Source of the DNA: Panulirus ornatus | Lineage: Eukaryota > Arthropoda > Malacostraca > Decapoda > Palinuridae | Direction: 5' to 3' | NCBI RefSeq assembly: GCF_036320965.1 | Contig: NC_092234.1 | Span: 31,945,203-32,009,202 of the forward strand | DNA length: 64,000 nucleotides | Shown here: in pieces, positions 1-12,058 of the stretch | Numbering within the stretch: position 1 is the stretch's first letter | How the letters are laid out: every line of letters begins with the position of its first letter | The notes under the pieces: generated by a model | Told to the model about the DNA's origin: nothing | The model's database searches: none | Seen by the model: the letters and a program-made list of their open reading frames with translations, nothing else | Translations under genes and position numbers: made by a program

Positions 1-151
1 CTTACGTGATCGTTCAACTAATTTTGTTTACGTGCCTCACACTATATGCAAAAGCCTCCACAGCCATGAGTAAATGGCCAACATCTCTCAAGTTCACATG
101 GGACACATGAATGTAAAAATCATTATGTATAAACGAATGTATGTACGCATG

Positions 152-345
152 CATGTATGTATGTATGTCCGCATTTATGTTTGATGTATGTACGTATGTC
201 CGTATGTATGTATGATGCGTGTACGTATGTCCGTATGTATGTATGATGTATGTACGTATGTCCGCATGTATGTTTGATGTATGTACGTATGTCCGTATGT
301 ATGTACGATGTATGTACGTATGTCCGCACGTATGTATGCATGATG
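152..345. repeat. 31 bp minisatellite, about 6 copies
   Basis: Six tandem units of 31 bp built from GTAT/GTAC words, each carrying GTATGTCCG. Unit starts can be placed near 152, 183, 214, 245, 276 and 307. Copies differ at a few positions, so the array is not freshly expanded. Because 31 is not a multiple of three, open frames across it are coincidental. Confidence 0.93.
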
Positions 346-349
346 TACG

Positions 350-690
350 TACGTAAAAAGATGAATATATCTGCTTGCATGCAGTGGTTAACTGTACTAT
401 ATAAATTACTAAAAATAAATCAAATCCGAAAAAACTAACAAGAAACTTTCTCATGTGTCCTTTTCCATATACAATCATCCTTCCTCCTCTTTCCCTTTCC
501 TCATAACATTCCTTCCCTTCCATGCCCTCCCTCCCTTTATCAGCCCCACCCGACATTCCCTCTGGTATCTACATGCCCCATCGCTCATCTGACAATCCCA
601 CCAATCCTCAATCCCCTAGGTGTGTGCTGGCCGGCGTCCAGTCGTGATTAGGCAGATCGCAGCTCCCTCCCCCGGCCAATCCATCAGCCT
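350..690. other. No gene recognised; pyrimidine-rich spacer
   Basis: Unique-looking sequence with a CT-rich patch around 465-560. No open frame with protein-like composition and no promoter element stands out. Confidence 0.6.
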
Positions 691-1340
691 CGGGTGTCAG
701 TAGCCATCACAGGCGTGGTGATGTCTGTTGTGTGGTGATAATGTGGTGGTGAGGGGGTTAGGGGTGGGTTAGGGAGGGTGCGTCGGCCACGGTCCTCGAG
801 GGAGCCGGCGAGGTACGGGGCACGAGGTTCAGGAGGAGCTACGGGCACGGTCCTGGAGGGAGAAGGTACGGGCACGGTCCTGGAGGGGGAGGTACGGGCA
901 CGGTTCTAAGGGGACAAAGTTCTGGGGAGATGCTGATGGTGGGGATTATTATGCGGGGTGGTGGGGGCCGGGATAGTGTGGGGGTGGAAGATGCTGTTGC
1001 TGGGGTAATGGAGGCGGGCGGGGAGTTGGGGGGAGGCAAAGGTACGGTCATTAGGTGAGGGTGATGGTAGGGGTGTTGATGGGGGTAGCAAAGGCACGGG
1101 TGGGGAGGGAGGGCGATGGTGGGGGTATACGGTGGTGGTGAAGTTGTTGGAGAGAGTGAGGTATGTCGGTGGTGTTGGTGAGAGTGGTAAGAACACTGTG
1201 GTGGAGTGGACGTTATGGTGGGTGTGGCAGCTGCTGGTTGTAGGCGATGGTGGAAGAAATAGGGACTCATTGGAGGGTGTGGGAGAAGGAGTGATAGTGA
1301 GAGTATTAATGCAAGGGATGATGGTGAAACGACGCTGATG
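690..1340. repeat. G/T-rich degenerate tract with 27 bp units at its start
   Basis: From 788 to about 915 a 26-27 bp unit beginning CACGGTCCTGGAGGG recurs four to five times. The rest, to about 1340, is a GGTGG/GATGG-rich degenerate trinucleotide-like tract. Proline/threonine/histidine-rich minus-strand frames here follow from the base composition. Confidence 0.75.
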
Positions 1341-1696
1341 GTGAGAGAAAACACAGTCCAAGTGGAGAGATGTAAAGGGTGGCGGAGGGACAGTGTCGGG
1401 GTCACGTTCACAGTGATGGGATCATAATCACGAAAGTGAGTAAGGTGACGATCATGACTGTGAAGATATTCAGGTCTTTATGGCCTCTTTACCTTCTTTT
1501 TCCCCTTCAACAACTGACGCGGCGCAGCCAGAAGCACACACCAGTCGATGTCATGTTAGACGAAAAGGGTAAAATATGAAGTAAATTTCAAAGGAAAAAA
1601 TATAACAGTGATCAATTCTAGTTTCACAGGTGCTTTGCAGACTAAAAGTAGAGGTAGAAAAGACGAAGGAAAGAGAGAGATGAGATACATAGGTTC

Positions 1697-1700
<4 letters not shown>

Positions 1701-1768
<68 letters not shown>
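1701..1768. repeat. (GA)n microsatellite
   Basis: Perfect GA dinucleotide run of about 68 bp, flanked by unique sequence. Confidence 0.98.
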
Positions 1769-1769
<1 letters not shown>

Positions 1770-1770
<1 letters not shown>

Positions 1771-3045
1771 TACTCTTCCAAAGCTTCAGTGCACAAGAGG
1801 AATCATAACGGTCAGTCTTCGTTTGGTTGGCCGCCTCACACAAGCTATGGGAAGCAGTAGCCAATCGCGCGCCTTGGATTCTGGTCCTATGATCAACGTG
1901 ATATCCAGAATACAGAAAACAATACGAAACCAAGCTAATGACTGGTAATTAACGGTGACGTACCGAGGTGCTTCGAGAATATAGTCATAACGACCATCGG
2001 CAGTAATTCGGAGTTTCTGGTTTGCAATGTTTATTCTGAAGTGAGCGAGGGACGACACCTGAGCACGATAGCACGACTCTACTTAGCCTTTGACCTTACC
2101 CTTGATAAAGGCCCCAGGCCATCATACCTAAGGGTCGTACCGTTGCGTTCAAGGACCACAGCGCCATACACACAGCATTAAACGAGTGTATACGGAAACG
2201 AATACATACGTTTAAAGGTATACGTATATCAATACATATAATAGAAGGCTCCATTCACAATGCTACATACCTACCACTATGACTACTGCAACTACATCAA
2301 CTACAACAACTACCACTACTTATGACAATGAACTCTTGTGCTACGTCCCTCGAACTACATAAAAACTGCACCCCAGGCAACGCCAGAGTCAACCCGAGTA
2401 CTGAACACTTCTTCACCACCCGAAGCTCATAAGGAAAACACCTAAGACCTTTCCATGTACTCACTAGTCTACTAACACCTCCACCCTATAACAGCCGAAC
2501 CGTCCACTCCCTTAAACCACCCAACTACGCACCAGTGAAGGGCGTTCCTTGTTCGTCGACCCACGCCGCCCCCTCCTAAACAACCCTACCCCTCCTCGTC
2601 CATACTCGGACACTGCAGCAGGAATCGGTACACAGATCCGCAATGGTCGAGCAAATCTGGGTGCGTGCTGTCCCCTCCGAGCGATCGCTCATCCCTGTTG
2701 TCACTCTGGCATTGTGGTGGCCAGCCTGGGGGCGGGGGGACGGAGGGAGGGGAGGTCTAAAGTAGTGGGGGGCGGTGGATGAGGTAACGACAGAGGGGAG
2801 GAGGGCATGAGTAGGGCAAGAGGAAGAAGAGGAGGAAGGGTAGGAGGTATGTGGCATCAGTAGACGATGCAGCAAGAATAGAATCTGAAAAAAGGACAAA
2901 ATCCTCTTGGGAACAGAATCTTGGAGGTCGAGGTCGAGATGTGGGAGCGAGGAGGGAGGGAGGGATCAGTGAGAAAGAAAGAAAAAAAGGCGAGAGAAAA
3001 CAGAGAGAAAATGAATCATGCAAAGTCGATGATTCTTTAGAATTC
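1770..3045. other. No gene recognised
   Basis: Mixed unique sequence. A CTACNA-rich patch lies at about 2260-2330 and a purine-rich strand runs from about 2740 to 3010 (GGAGGAGGG and GAAAGAAAG words). No conserved protein motif is visible in any frame. Confidence 0.6.
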
Positions 3046-3049
3046 CCTG

Positions 3050-3600
3050 GACCAGTAACATATCATTACAAGGGCAACCCAGCCAGACATAGGCCAGCCG
3101 GCTGGTAACTAAGCTAACCAGATATTCAACCAAACGAACAGAGAGTTACTGAGCCAACCAGACGTTCAACCGCATAATCATAATGTTAACCAACCATTAA
3201 GTCGACCAACCAACCATTAAACCAACGGGTCACTTTGTAAAACCATCACCTGACGAACTAATCAGTAAACCAGCCAGTTTTACAGCTAACTAGCGACTCC
3301 AGTAAGATGTTCAAACGAAAAAAAATATCACCAAACCAGAATGCAGGTGAACCAATACACCACACATCCCTGGTCGATAAGCCAGGTAACCAGGGAGCAC
3401 AAAACACCAAGTCAACCAATAAATTTACCCACACATTTAGTTTGCTACTAAAGACAACCGATATTCCAACGAGATAACCAATAACCAATGTGCTAACCAA
3501 AACCCTTCCGGCCCATTGGCCAACCACTCACCACCATCCAGGAAGCCAACCAGTTAACTAACGAATACTCTAAAACCAGCCAGTTGGCTGACGACCCACG
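3050..3600. repeat. Degenerate CCAACCA-rich tandem tract
   Basis: The words AACCAGCCA, CCAACCA and TTCAACC recur at irregular 15-40 bp spacing. This looks like an old, decayed minisatellite; no single unit length fits throughout. Confidence 0.5.
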
Positions 3601-3646
3601 CACGACCTGTACTCCCGGGGACCGAGGCCCATCCAAGGTAAGCCCT

Positions 3647-3756
3647 CCACGCCTGTGGTAGCTGGTCTCCACGCCTGTGGTAGCTGGTCTCCACGCCTGT
3701 GGTAGCTGGTCTCCACGCCTGTGGTAGCTGGCCTCCACGCCTGTGGTAGCTGGCCT
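3647..3756. repeat. 22 bp minisatellite, 5 copies
   Basis: Five near-identical head-to-tail units containing CACGCCTGTGGTAGCTGG. The last two share a T-to-C change (GGCCTC instead of GGTCTC), showing local homogenisation. Confidence 0.96.
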
Positions 3757-3839
3757 CATGGATGTGGGAAGATTAATGCGATGTTGGGCCTCCTCTGCAG
3801 CAGCTGCTGCGCCTCCTCCCCCGCGACCTATCATCTAGG

Positions 3840-3940
3840 AAGTGATACAGACAGATAGATAGATAGACAGATAGGAAGGTAGATATATATGGAGAAAGAC
3901 ACAGGTACAGACAGAAAGACTGCCTGACAGATAGATATAA

Positions 3941-3999
<59 letters not shown>
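3840..3999. repeat. Compound (GATA/CAGA)n-(GA)n microsatellite
   Basis: An imperfect GATAGATA/CAGACAGA tetranucleotide tract leads directly into a perfect (GA)n run from 3943 to 3999. Confidence 0.95.
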
Positions 4000-4002
<3 letters not shown>

Positions 4003-4142
4003 ATTGGCAGTGGGATGGAGGGAGTGAGGGAGGGGTGAGAGAAGACAGCTGGACAGGCAAAGACAGACAGATGGTCGCACGAGCAGGAGAAAAGAAAATG
4101 AGAGAGAAAGACGCCCCTGGCTGGGGTAACTATAGCAGACAT

Positions 4143-4143
<1 letters not shown>

Positions 4144-4187
<44 letters not shown>

Positions 4188-4288
4188 ATCAACCCGATAG
4201 TCTGTTTGTTAAGTTCAGATCCAGCGGAGCCACTCATCCCACCAACCAAAATAAATCACCTATTTTTTTCCCCTCCCTCTTACAACCC

Positions 4289-4338
<50 letters not shown>
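4144..4338. repeat. Two (CA)n microsatellites
   Basis: Perfect CA runs at 4144-4185 and 4292-4338 are separated by about 105 bp of unique sequence. Confidence 0.97.
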
Positions 4339-4340
<2 letters not shown>

Positions 4341-4633
4341 CACCACCCAACCCCTTTTCCCTAAAAGCTATCCTCCTCACATCTTCATTGACTTATGAGT
4401 AAGCGATATTGTTCTCCTCACGTTGGCTGAGACAGATGCTGAGTCGCTCAAGGGCGAATGAGGGAGTCGATGATATTTGTCAGCGAGTGAGTCTCCCTCT
4501 GAGTCAGTCGGGGGAAGACCAGCTGACACTGTGGCCGACGTTGTGATAAGATGTGTTAATGGCTGATCACGTTTCCTCGAGATGGAGGGGGGCGCCCCCA
4601 GCCGCCGGAAGGTGGCCTGTGGTCAAGCCCCTC

Positions 4634-4635
<2 letters not shown>
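4339..4635. other. Spacer, no gene recognised
   Basis: Contains GAGTCG/GAGTCA words between 4440 and 4510 that may be a decayed short repeat. No coding signal is visible. Confidence 0.5.
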
Positions 4636-4698
<63 letters not shown>

Positions 4699-4743
4699 CT
4701 TTTATCCTGCCTCATAGGAGACTCTCACTGGTACCCCTCAGAT

Positions 4744-4811
<68 letters not shown>
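4636..4811. repeat. Two (CT)n microsatellites
   Basis: Perfect CT runs at 4636-4696 and 4746-4811 flank a 49 bp unique island. Confidence 0.97.
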
Positions 4812-4814
<3 letters not shown>

Positions 4815-5265
4815 ACAGACAAAGACCCCCCCTCCCTACGTCACACTCACGGCAATCGTAATAAGAATCAAAGAAAAAAAAAAACATATCTGCATCACAT
4901 CGTATGATAATTACCTTAATTAAAATAATGAAGAAAAAACCCACACAGGTATTATTAGTGAGGACGAACAAAAAAAAAAAGAAAAAAAAGAAATCATCTA
5001 ATGACCTTCCCCTGCCAATAATCACTTAAGGAGCAATATCTAATTCCATTGTGATAAGAACAATACCAGTAATACCCGGCCCACAGCATAACCCGGAATT
5101 ACCGCCACACTTAATTGGAATCCGAATTAAAACAACCCTTGTGGGAATCTCTTGATAAACAAAGGTGCTTCAATATCCAGATCTGGGGAAGGAATATTTA
5201 TGACGAGGGGACAACGTTCTCGACAATCGCCCTTCTGGGAGGCGAGCAGAGGGACGGGTGTTGCT

Positions 5266-5267
<2 letters not shown>

Positions 5268-5324
<57 letters not shown>

Positions 5325-5480
5325 ATGAAACAGAGACTGACTGAGGGCATGGTAAATGCAGACAGCATACATAAATTAAATAAGTCGTATAATAGCGGAG
5401 AATGCTTAAGAGATGGGGACCAACGGGTGTATTAATTTCTCTCCGTACATTACCAAAAGGTAATTACAAGTAGGAAATTA

Positions 5481-5522
<42 letters not shown>
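5268..5522. repeat. Two (CA)n microsatellites
   Basis: Perfect CA runs at 5268-5322 and 5484-5522. The DNA between them is AT-rich and non-coding in appearance. Confidence 0.97.
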
Positions 5523-5525
<3 letters not shown>

Positions 5526-5985
5526 CTATATATGCACGTCACTGGAGGGAGTGACGACTGCACGTCTGAGCACCAATCACATGGGCAAACACGGACGTGA
5601 CCCCTGTCCTCGCCCCCATCCCACCCCACCCTTCCTCAAAGCCCAGTATGGCTTCAGTATAGCCAAACAAACACAAGCTAGTGTAATTCTTTCGAACCCA
5701 GACGCGTGTTAAAACAACTTGACTCAACCACACAGCACCCCTTCCAACCACCTGGCAACTGCTCTATACAAGCACTCCTCCGATTCGTCCTACAATTTTA
5801 CTATTTGTCTCCAAAACCACATTCCTTTCCGGTCACAGAACCCTCCCCATCTACCTACTTTATCGTCCCCTCCAACTACCTGCAAAACCTCTTTCCCCTC
5901 TCTCAAAACAGACTTACTAACTACTCCTCCGCCTTTTCCCCCTATCACACAGAAACAAGCCTCCTCACCATACCTTCACTGCCTG
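5523..5985. other. Pyrimidine-rich spacer, no gene recognised
   Basis: The plus strand is C/T-rich from about 5740 to 5990, giving Ser/Pro/Leu-rich open frames without conserved motifs. Confidence 0.55.
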
Positions 5986-5989
5986 TGGT

Positions 5990-6430
5990 ATGAAGTTGGT
6001 CTGTCTGGTCATGGGGAGGTCATATGACCCATCTGGTTATGAGGATCTTGACCTCTCCAGCCTTGGCGAAGCAAGTCTCTCCGTTCATAAGCAGGCGAGG
6101 AAAAGTCTATCTGGTTGTGTTGTGGTTGTGGAGGTGAGCAGGCTGGTCTTACATGGTCACGGTGAGACAGCCATCGTGAAGTTGGTCTATCTAGTGACCA
6201 GGGTGTCAGTCCGCCTGGTCATCGTGAGTGGGTCATCTCTAGCCTTCCTGGTCTTAGTTGATCTGGTCATCGTGGAGAGGGTCTATTTAACCCTCCTAAA
6301 AACTGGTCTTTCTGGTCCTCGTGGAGAGGGTCTGTTTTCGACATCCTGAAAACTGGTCTATGTGGTCATCGTGGAGAGGGGTCTGTCTAGCCATCCTGAA
6401 ACTGGTCTTTCTGGTCATCGTGGAGCTGGT
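5990..6430. repeat. Degenerate ~56 bp minisatellite (CTGGTCATCGTGGAG units)
   Basis: The phrase TCTGGTCATCGTGGAGAGGG followed by a variable CATCCTGAAAACTGG segment recurs with a spacing near 56 bp between about 6255 and 6427. More decayed relatives (CTGGTCATGGGGAGG, GGTCACGGTGAGA) extend back to about 6000. Confidence 0.8.
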
Positions 6431-7015
6431 GTGCCAGGTTATGACTATTGATTAAGTCATTGGGGGAGGAGGAATTTCCTATCTGTTCGTCCGCCACCAC
6501 CACGGGAGAATCAGGGGCCTCGGGTTGCTCTCATTTCACCCCGAATTTAAGGCCCAAATTTAGATTGTGGTGCGTCCGATGCAGACACAGATCGGTCTCC
6601 CATACGTCGACGACCATGAACTTTGGTAGTAACCCGTACCCATACTTCAGCCTCGTCTTGATTATCATAACGTCTGTGTAGTGACGCTCGTCCTACGATA
6701 AGAACGATTATGTTTTTTTATTCATTATACACCATTCGTTAAGTATGAATGTGGTTTACTTTTATCCATCAAGTAATCCGTTTCAAGGGTCACTGGATGA
6801 ATAGTTTACGCGAGTACGTATTTGTTAACATTCAAAATGACATTTTGCTCTCATTATTTTCCTTAACCTTATTTTCATTTTCATGTTCTAATCAGTTCCT
6901 CCACACAAAAGCTATCAACAATTTCTTTTACTTCTTATCTATTGTTTTTTCCCTTGGCCTTCCATAAAAAAAACACAAACACTGCATCCCTGAATGCTCA
7001 TTAGATGCGAACATT
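6431..7015. other. No gene recognised
   Basis: Unique sequence, AT-rich after 6700. No coding motif or simple repeat. Confidence 0.55.
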
Positions 7016-7017
7016 AA

Positions 7018-7210
7018 AGAATAGGAGTGAGGAGGATGTGAGACGTGTGTGTGAGGATTAGTGAGGAGGTTATGAGAAGTGTGTGTGAGGATGAGTGAGG
7101 AGGATGTGAGACGTGTGTGTGAGGATTAGTGAGGAGGATGTGAGACAAGGAGGATGTGAGACGTGTGTGTGAGGATTAGTGAGGAGGATGTGAGCCGTGT
7201 GTGTGAGGAT
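7018..7210. repeat. 34 bp minisatellite, about 5-6 copies
   Basis: Units contain GAGGAGGATGTGAGACGTG followed by TGTGTGAGGATTA. One copy near 7140 carries an internal deletion, and copies vary by point changes. Confidence 0.9.
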
Positions 7211-7214
7211 ACAA

Positions 7215-7375
7215 GAGAGTTTCCTCACGGTAACAACGTTCCAGCCACGGTTCGAAGCCCGCGAAGCCTTATGATGGACTCGGCATCAGATACATTCTGG
7301 GTCAGTCACTGCCTCACTGTGCCTAGTAACCACGCTGGAAAGGTTCGAACCCCTTATCAACCACTAGGTTAGGCA
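7215..7375 (+). repeat. Possible decayed tRNA-like SINE segment
   Basis: Two B-box-like words, GGTTCGAAGCCC near 7251 and GGTTCGAACCCC near 7341, lie within 100 bp. The second is followed by ACTAGGTTAGG, which resembles the 3' end (TAGCTTAGGTTAGG) of the SINE at 11.83 kb. No clear A box is seen, so this is a weak call. Confidence 0.3.
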
Positions 7376-7430
7376 TATATTCCAGTTCGTATCCAATACA
7401 CTCTAAGCTCTAAGGGAACAGGCGATGGTG

Positions 7431-7460
7431 ATATAGATAGATAGATAGATACATAGATAT

Positions 7461-7493
<33 letters not shown>

Positions 7494-7514
7494 CAGATAG
7501 ATAGATAGATAGGT
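7431..7514. repeat. (GATA)n microsatellite
   Basis: GATA tetranucleotide array with a few CATA/CAGA interruptions. Confidence 0.95.
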
Positions 7515-7654
7515 ACACTGGAAGATATTTTTTTGAGAACACTGCGAGCAGACTCTGTCACCAGCCAACTTGTGATGTCAGAACAATGAATTCAAAGAGT
7601 ACTAGAGGACCCGTGACGTCAAGAGTGACGTCAGAAGGACGGTGAGGTGAAAGG

Positions 7655-7722
7655 GCTGGGGGGGGAAACTGGGGGGGGAGGGAGGGGGGGGAGGGAGGGG
7701 GGGAGGGAGGGGGGGGAGAGAA
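7655..7722. repeat. G-tract repeat (GGGAGGGGGG)n
   Basis: Runs of 4-8 G separated by single A or GA, with C-free stretches. Many runs of three or more G close together make quadruplex formation plausible. Confidence 0.9.
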
Positions 7723-7724
7723 GA

Positions 7725-8660
7725 TAGGTGCTGCCATTGTCTTTATCGATCTCGCTATCGTTGGTCAAGGTGGCTCCCGTAGGCAGTCATTACCCGTCGT
7801 CCGTAGAACTGCCGCCGAACACGTACCTGGTGTGTGTGTGCGTGTGTGTGTGTGTCTGTGTTACCGGGCTCCACTATTTTTTTTTTTTTTGGTTCTACCA
7901 CTAGCAAATAGTCACCGGCGAGGTTTATCATCGTCAATGGACGAAAAAGAGTAAAGCTGCGTCGAGGACCTACTCACATCAAAAGAGTCCATCATTTCCC
8001 TGCTCCTGACTGGAGCGCATAGCTGCGGGTGTCACATAAAAGGCGAAAACGGATCGTATTACATTTATGTTCCTGCAGCGCTCAGGAAGCCAGCCACGCT
8101 CACCAGATGGAACCATATGACACACAGTGATGTGTATGTGCGGCTATGTGCAGTGAGTGAAAGGCAACTGAGTGGTGTCTTCGCTGTGGTAGTTGCATCG
8201 TGGGCATGACAGGCTTTGGTATAAGTCCCCAAACGGTGTTTATGGTGCCTTTGGGATGAGGGTTGTCCAGAGCGTGTTTGTCTAGGGAGTGTGGTTTCTA
8301 ATGAGTGTATGTTTGGCGAGTTGGTATCGAAGACTGAATTGGAAGGGCAGTTGCTAAGCGTTTACCGGGTTTTATTTTAGAGTGTATGTGTTTTATCAGT
8401 GACAGTTTCAGCCACAGACCCCCACGTCTGTGGCTGAAGTGTGGGGCAGTGGTAAGCTTTTTATTTCTAATCGGAGGTTTGTGGTTAGTCATGGAATTGG
8501 TTGGGTGTGAGGGGGGTCTAGTGCTGGTACAAAGACCCGAGCGCCGAGCATTATGATGTGGGTTTCGAATGGGGAGGATCTTTGTTTCACTGTGTTGAGT
8601 GTTTGGGGTTGTTCAGCAGCCGGTGATTATTCTGAAAGCACTGTATTGTATGGCCTATAA
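7725..8660. other. No gene recognised
   Basis: Mostly unique sequence with a short (GT)n near 7830-7860 and a T run near 7876. No recognisable exon. Confidence 0.55.
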
Positions 8661-8662
8661 CT

Positions 8663-8664
<2 letters not shown>

Positions 8665-8695
<31 letters not shown>

Positions 8696-8726
8696 CATAC
8701 ACACATACACACACACATACACACAC

Positions 8727-8817
<91 letters not shown>

Positions 8818-8820
8818 CAT
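8665..8820. repeat. Compound (CA)n-(TA)n microsatellite
   Basis: (CA)n with TATA and CATA interruptions runs into a perfect (TA)n of about 83 bp (8731-8813) and ends in CATACATACA. Confidence 0.97.
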
Positions 8821-9960
8821 ACAATAAAGAGTGATATTCGCATGTACAAGACTCGGGAGTCATATTTCGCCTAACAATTTCTTCCCACCTCAAGCGTGAA
8901 GTGTGGTTGTCTCAGGGCCTCAGGCGAGACACCTCTGCATCACGACACTATGACGTATGACTAATTTGCATATTCACGCTAAGAACGACGGTCCACAGAG
9001 AGGACGACAACTGCTCCTACACCACGACTGGTCACTTGCAAGGCCTCCGTGTTTATTAGGTGTTACTCTCGCGATCTTGTTTGGACATATATGGTACAAG
9101 AATTTTCGTCCATTTCTTTTTCACGTTTTTCCTTTTTTTTTTCATATTTGCTCATTTTCTTCGTTCTGGGCTTCAGAGGACTTCTGTCTGTGACTGAAGT
9201 TCCTATAACGAAAACTATTCACGCACATGGATGGAGTTCCTCACTCCAAGAGCCAAGAAGCTTCGGAATAATAAGAAGTCGATGTTCTCAGTACCCAGCA
9301 CATCTAAGGTTTGGCCTACGTGGTTCGCGATGTAAACCCCTTTTCTGACCATCCATAGTGTGTGGGGTCAGTATACCGAGGACAGTTCTGGTTGGTTGGC
9401 TGTTGGCTTCGGCGTGACCCCCTATCAGCGACCAGCCTCACTAATGACGTCAACTTCAAGTAATATAAGCTAGTAGAAAGAATCTGAACCTTTTCTTCAT
9501 GCGTTCGTTACGAGATGATTCTCAAGTCCATACACGGTCTAACTCTATATAGAGGACCCTCGGTAACAGTTCTAAGCTAGAGGGCATTGTACAGGCTCGA
9601 GAAGGAAGGGTGAGGGTGGTGTGGGGGATAGACGTACAGCGTTAACTGCGGGTCGAAATTTGAGAAAGGGACTGGATCATGTTCTGTGGATATGTATGTA
9701 TGACTTACTGATAACCTGGACCGCTAGCATCGCTTCCTCTTATAAAGTGGTTCGCTGGCACTGCTGGCTCTTCAACGCCATGGTAAGTGTCCGCGTTCGA
9801 ACATTTACATGCTCAACTGACGGCATGATACCAACAGTACGCCATGTACGCAAGTCCCTACCACGTGTGGCTTTCATATGGACGAACCACAAGGGCAGAC
9901 CAGTGAGCGTGTGCATTACACAGGGTTACATAGACCACACGGAACAGTCCCCTTAAAGGC
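8821..9960. other. No gene recognised
   Basis: A microsatellite-free stretch of more than 1.1 kb. A strong splice-donor-like word, ATGGTAAGT, lies at 9780-9788 in a frame open from about 9621, but no homology to a protein family was recognised and no acceptor was identified. Confidence 0.5.

Positions 9961-9963
<3 letters not shown>

Positions 9964-10034
<71 letters not shown>
9964..10034. repeat. (GA)n microsatellite
   Basis: Perfect GA run of about 70 bp. Confidence 0.98.
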
Positions 10035-10037
<3 letters not shown>

Positions 10038-10430
10038 AACTATTGATTCACGACAGCAGTTCTGGTGCAGTTGTCCCATTCATAATAAAGTTTGTGGTAT
10101 AACATGTCAATACATCGATACAGTTCAGGTAGAGCCAACATGTTAATCCATTTTCTGAAACACCCATTTAATGCCTTCATATATAAGCGTCCCCAGAGAA
10201 AGAGCAAGATCGATAAACAATATATCAATACTGCTCATTAGGCTTACCTAACCGCTATCTTTCTCTATTAATTATATCTCTCAGATCAATAGTTATGTTA
10301 GTATAACCCACACACACTGGAGTATGCCCGACATATCCCAGACTCTACTCAGAAGCGAAGTGTAATGATGGATGTAAAAACCTGAATAAATCATACTTAA
10401 GTTTTCTTGAAAATGCTGATCATGGTAGAG

Positions 10431-10433
<3 letters not shown>

Positions 10434-10497
<64 letters not shown>

Positions 10498-10535
10498 TGA
10501 TATAATAATAATAATGATAATGATAAATAACAAGA

Positions 10536-10578
<43 letters not shown>
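10434..10578. repeat. (AAT)n microsatellite
   Basis: Two perfect TAA trinucleotide arrays (10434-10492 and about 10535-10578) joined by an imperfect ATA/ATG-containing stretch. Confidence 0.97.
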
Positions 10579-10579
<1 letters not shown>

Positions 10580-10580
<1 letters not shown>

Positions 10581-10925
10581 GTCTGCCACATCCAAAATCA
10601 TTCTATACATAAGAAAAGGAACGATAAAGCATGAATTATAAGACGTTGATAATATCAAGACCTTTAAAGACGAGTAAGAGAATACAGTACATTGAACTTG
10701 AGACACCAAATCGCCTCATAAAACCTGACATCAAACACACAAAAAAAAATCACAATATGAAATTCAATTTACACACCAAAGGTCAGTCTGAAACTTGATT
10801 AAGTGAATCACTCAAAGAAATTATACGTAACTGATTATATAGATAATTCGGTTCAACTAATTATACACAGATCTGTATACAAGAAAGTTAAGGCAATGAT
10901 CTATTTGTGATTTTATACATAACTA
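10580..10925. other. AT-rich spacer, no gene recognised
   Basis: AT-rich unique sequence with an A9 run near 10740. No coding signal. Confidence 0.55.

Positions 10926-10928
<3 letters not shown>

Positions 10929-10981
<53 letters not shown>
10929..10981. repeat. (AT)n microsatellite
   Basis: Perfect AT run. The flanks match none of the dispersed repeats catalogued elsewhere in this window. Confidence 0.97.
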
Positions 10982-10984
<3 letters not shown>

Positions 10985-11584
10985 ACAGTACGCGTCGATG
11001 TATCTTGAACAGAGTTAATCTGTGAAATAGGAGTCGCTCATTAAGTAATTATCGGTTCGATATAATCCTGGTGATGGAGTCTACGATATTATGTATAGGT
11101 AATGACCCCATACGATCACCTTCATTATAAATAATGGGGATTCCGCTACAATGAAGAATGTACATAAAGCAAGTTACAGCAGACATTAGGATGATGTAGT
11201 CCAGAGTCTGAATTACAGTGACAAAGGAATGTGTGTGTGTGTGTCGTTATGACCCCGTAGTCTTGAGAATAATCATGCTAATTATGTGCCTGGTGTATAA
11301 TAAATGATAACTACCATTCAGGTAATCGGAGCATCTGCTACTTCACTGTCATTCAAGATATCGATGTATGAGGTGGTACTACTTTACTGACCTCATTATA
11401 TCGCTAAATGACCATTCAATGACGAATACAGGTCACCGTACAGATAATATTCCAATACGGTCATACTGATGCGAGTAATCTAATTACTCTGTTGATAATA
11501 TGATACTAGGCGGTTTTTATCTTTAAAATTTACTTCCGTAAAACCTCCTCCTTAAGTCCTTTCCTTCACATACACCGAAAGTGA
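10982..11584. other. No gene recognised
   Basis: AT-rich unique sequence with several short CATTCA/GGTAATC words. Nothing functional recognised. Confidence 0.5.
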
Positions 11585-11825
11585 ATGGATGATTACTTAC
11601 AAGGTAGAAAATACTCAAGTGAAACGCAATATACGTGTTTCAAGGACAGGAAGTCATGCATAAACCTCTCAGAGGAAGATGGGAAAACTGTGCGTATCTG
11701 GACTTCCAGAAAGCTTTTGACACTACTACACAATAGGACGACGGAGTCTCTTTCGACTGGACTGAAAATTATGCTTAGCGGAAGGAAACGAAAGATGCGA
11801 ATCAGAGAATCCTTCTCCCAATGGG

Positions 11826-11965
11826 TAGCGGTTAGCGTTCCTGACTGTGACACACATTCATGGGCCACTCAGGGTCGAACTCATAGGTTCGAATCTTGGT
11901 TGCGGCTGTCAGTCCAGAGTCAACCCAGCTGTTCATCCACCCCAAAGGGTACCTAGCTTAGGTTA

Positions 11966-11969
<4 letters not shown>
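11826..11969 (+). repeat. tRNA-derived SINE inserted in RT-1
   Basis: An A-box-like TAGCGGTTAGCG begins at 11826 and a B box GGTTCGAATC at 11886. A body containing CAACCCAGCTGTTCATCCACC follows and ends TAGCTTAGGTTAGG directly before an (AT)n tract. The body matches the minus-strand copies at 28.56, 28.85 and 49.54 kb. It begins immediately after the SQW codons of the host LINE, so it is a nested insertion. Confidence 0.85.

Positions 11970-12056
<87 letters not shown>
11969..12056. repeat. (AT)n tail of the SINE
   Basis: A perfect AT run of about 87 bp joins the SINE 3' end. LINE coding similarity resumes at its far edge (INLLDGLTSYLNM). Confidence 0.97.

Positions 12057-12058
<2 letters not shown>

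Noticed and set aside
750..780. Telomere-like TTAGGG words
   Set aside because: Only two or three imperfect words occur in a G/T-rich tract, with no (TTAGG)n array.
8587..8874. Long open frames of YI, SL, RE, HT, CV or GG repeats here and throughout the window
   Set aside because: They are translations of dinucleotide or G-rich arrays. They appear on both strands and in several frames and carry no domain.
9621..9956. An exon with a strong splice donor at 9780-9788
   Set aside because: The donor word is good, but the encoded peptide has no recognised family and no acceptor or neighbouring exon was found. Single donor matches are common by chance.
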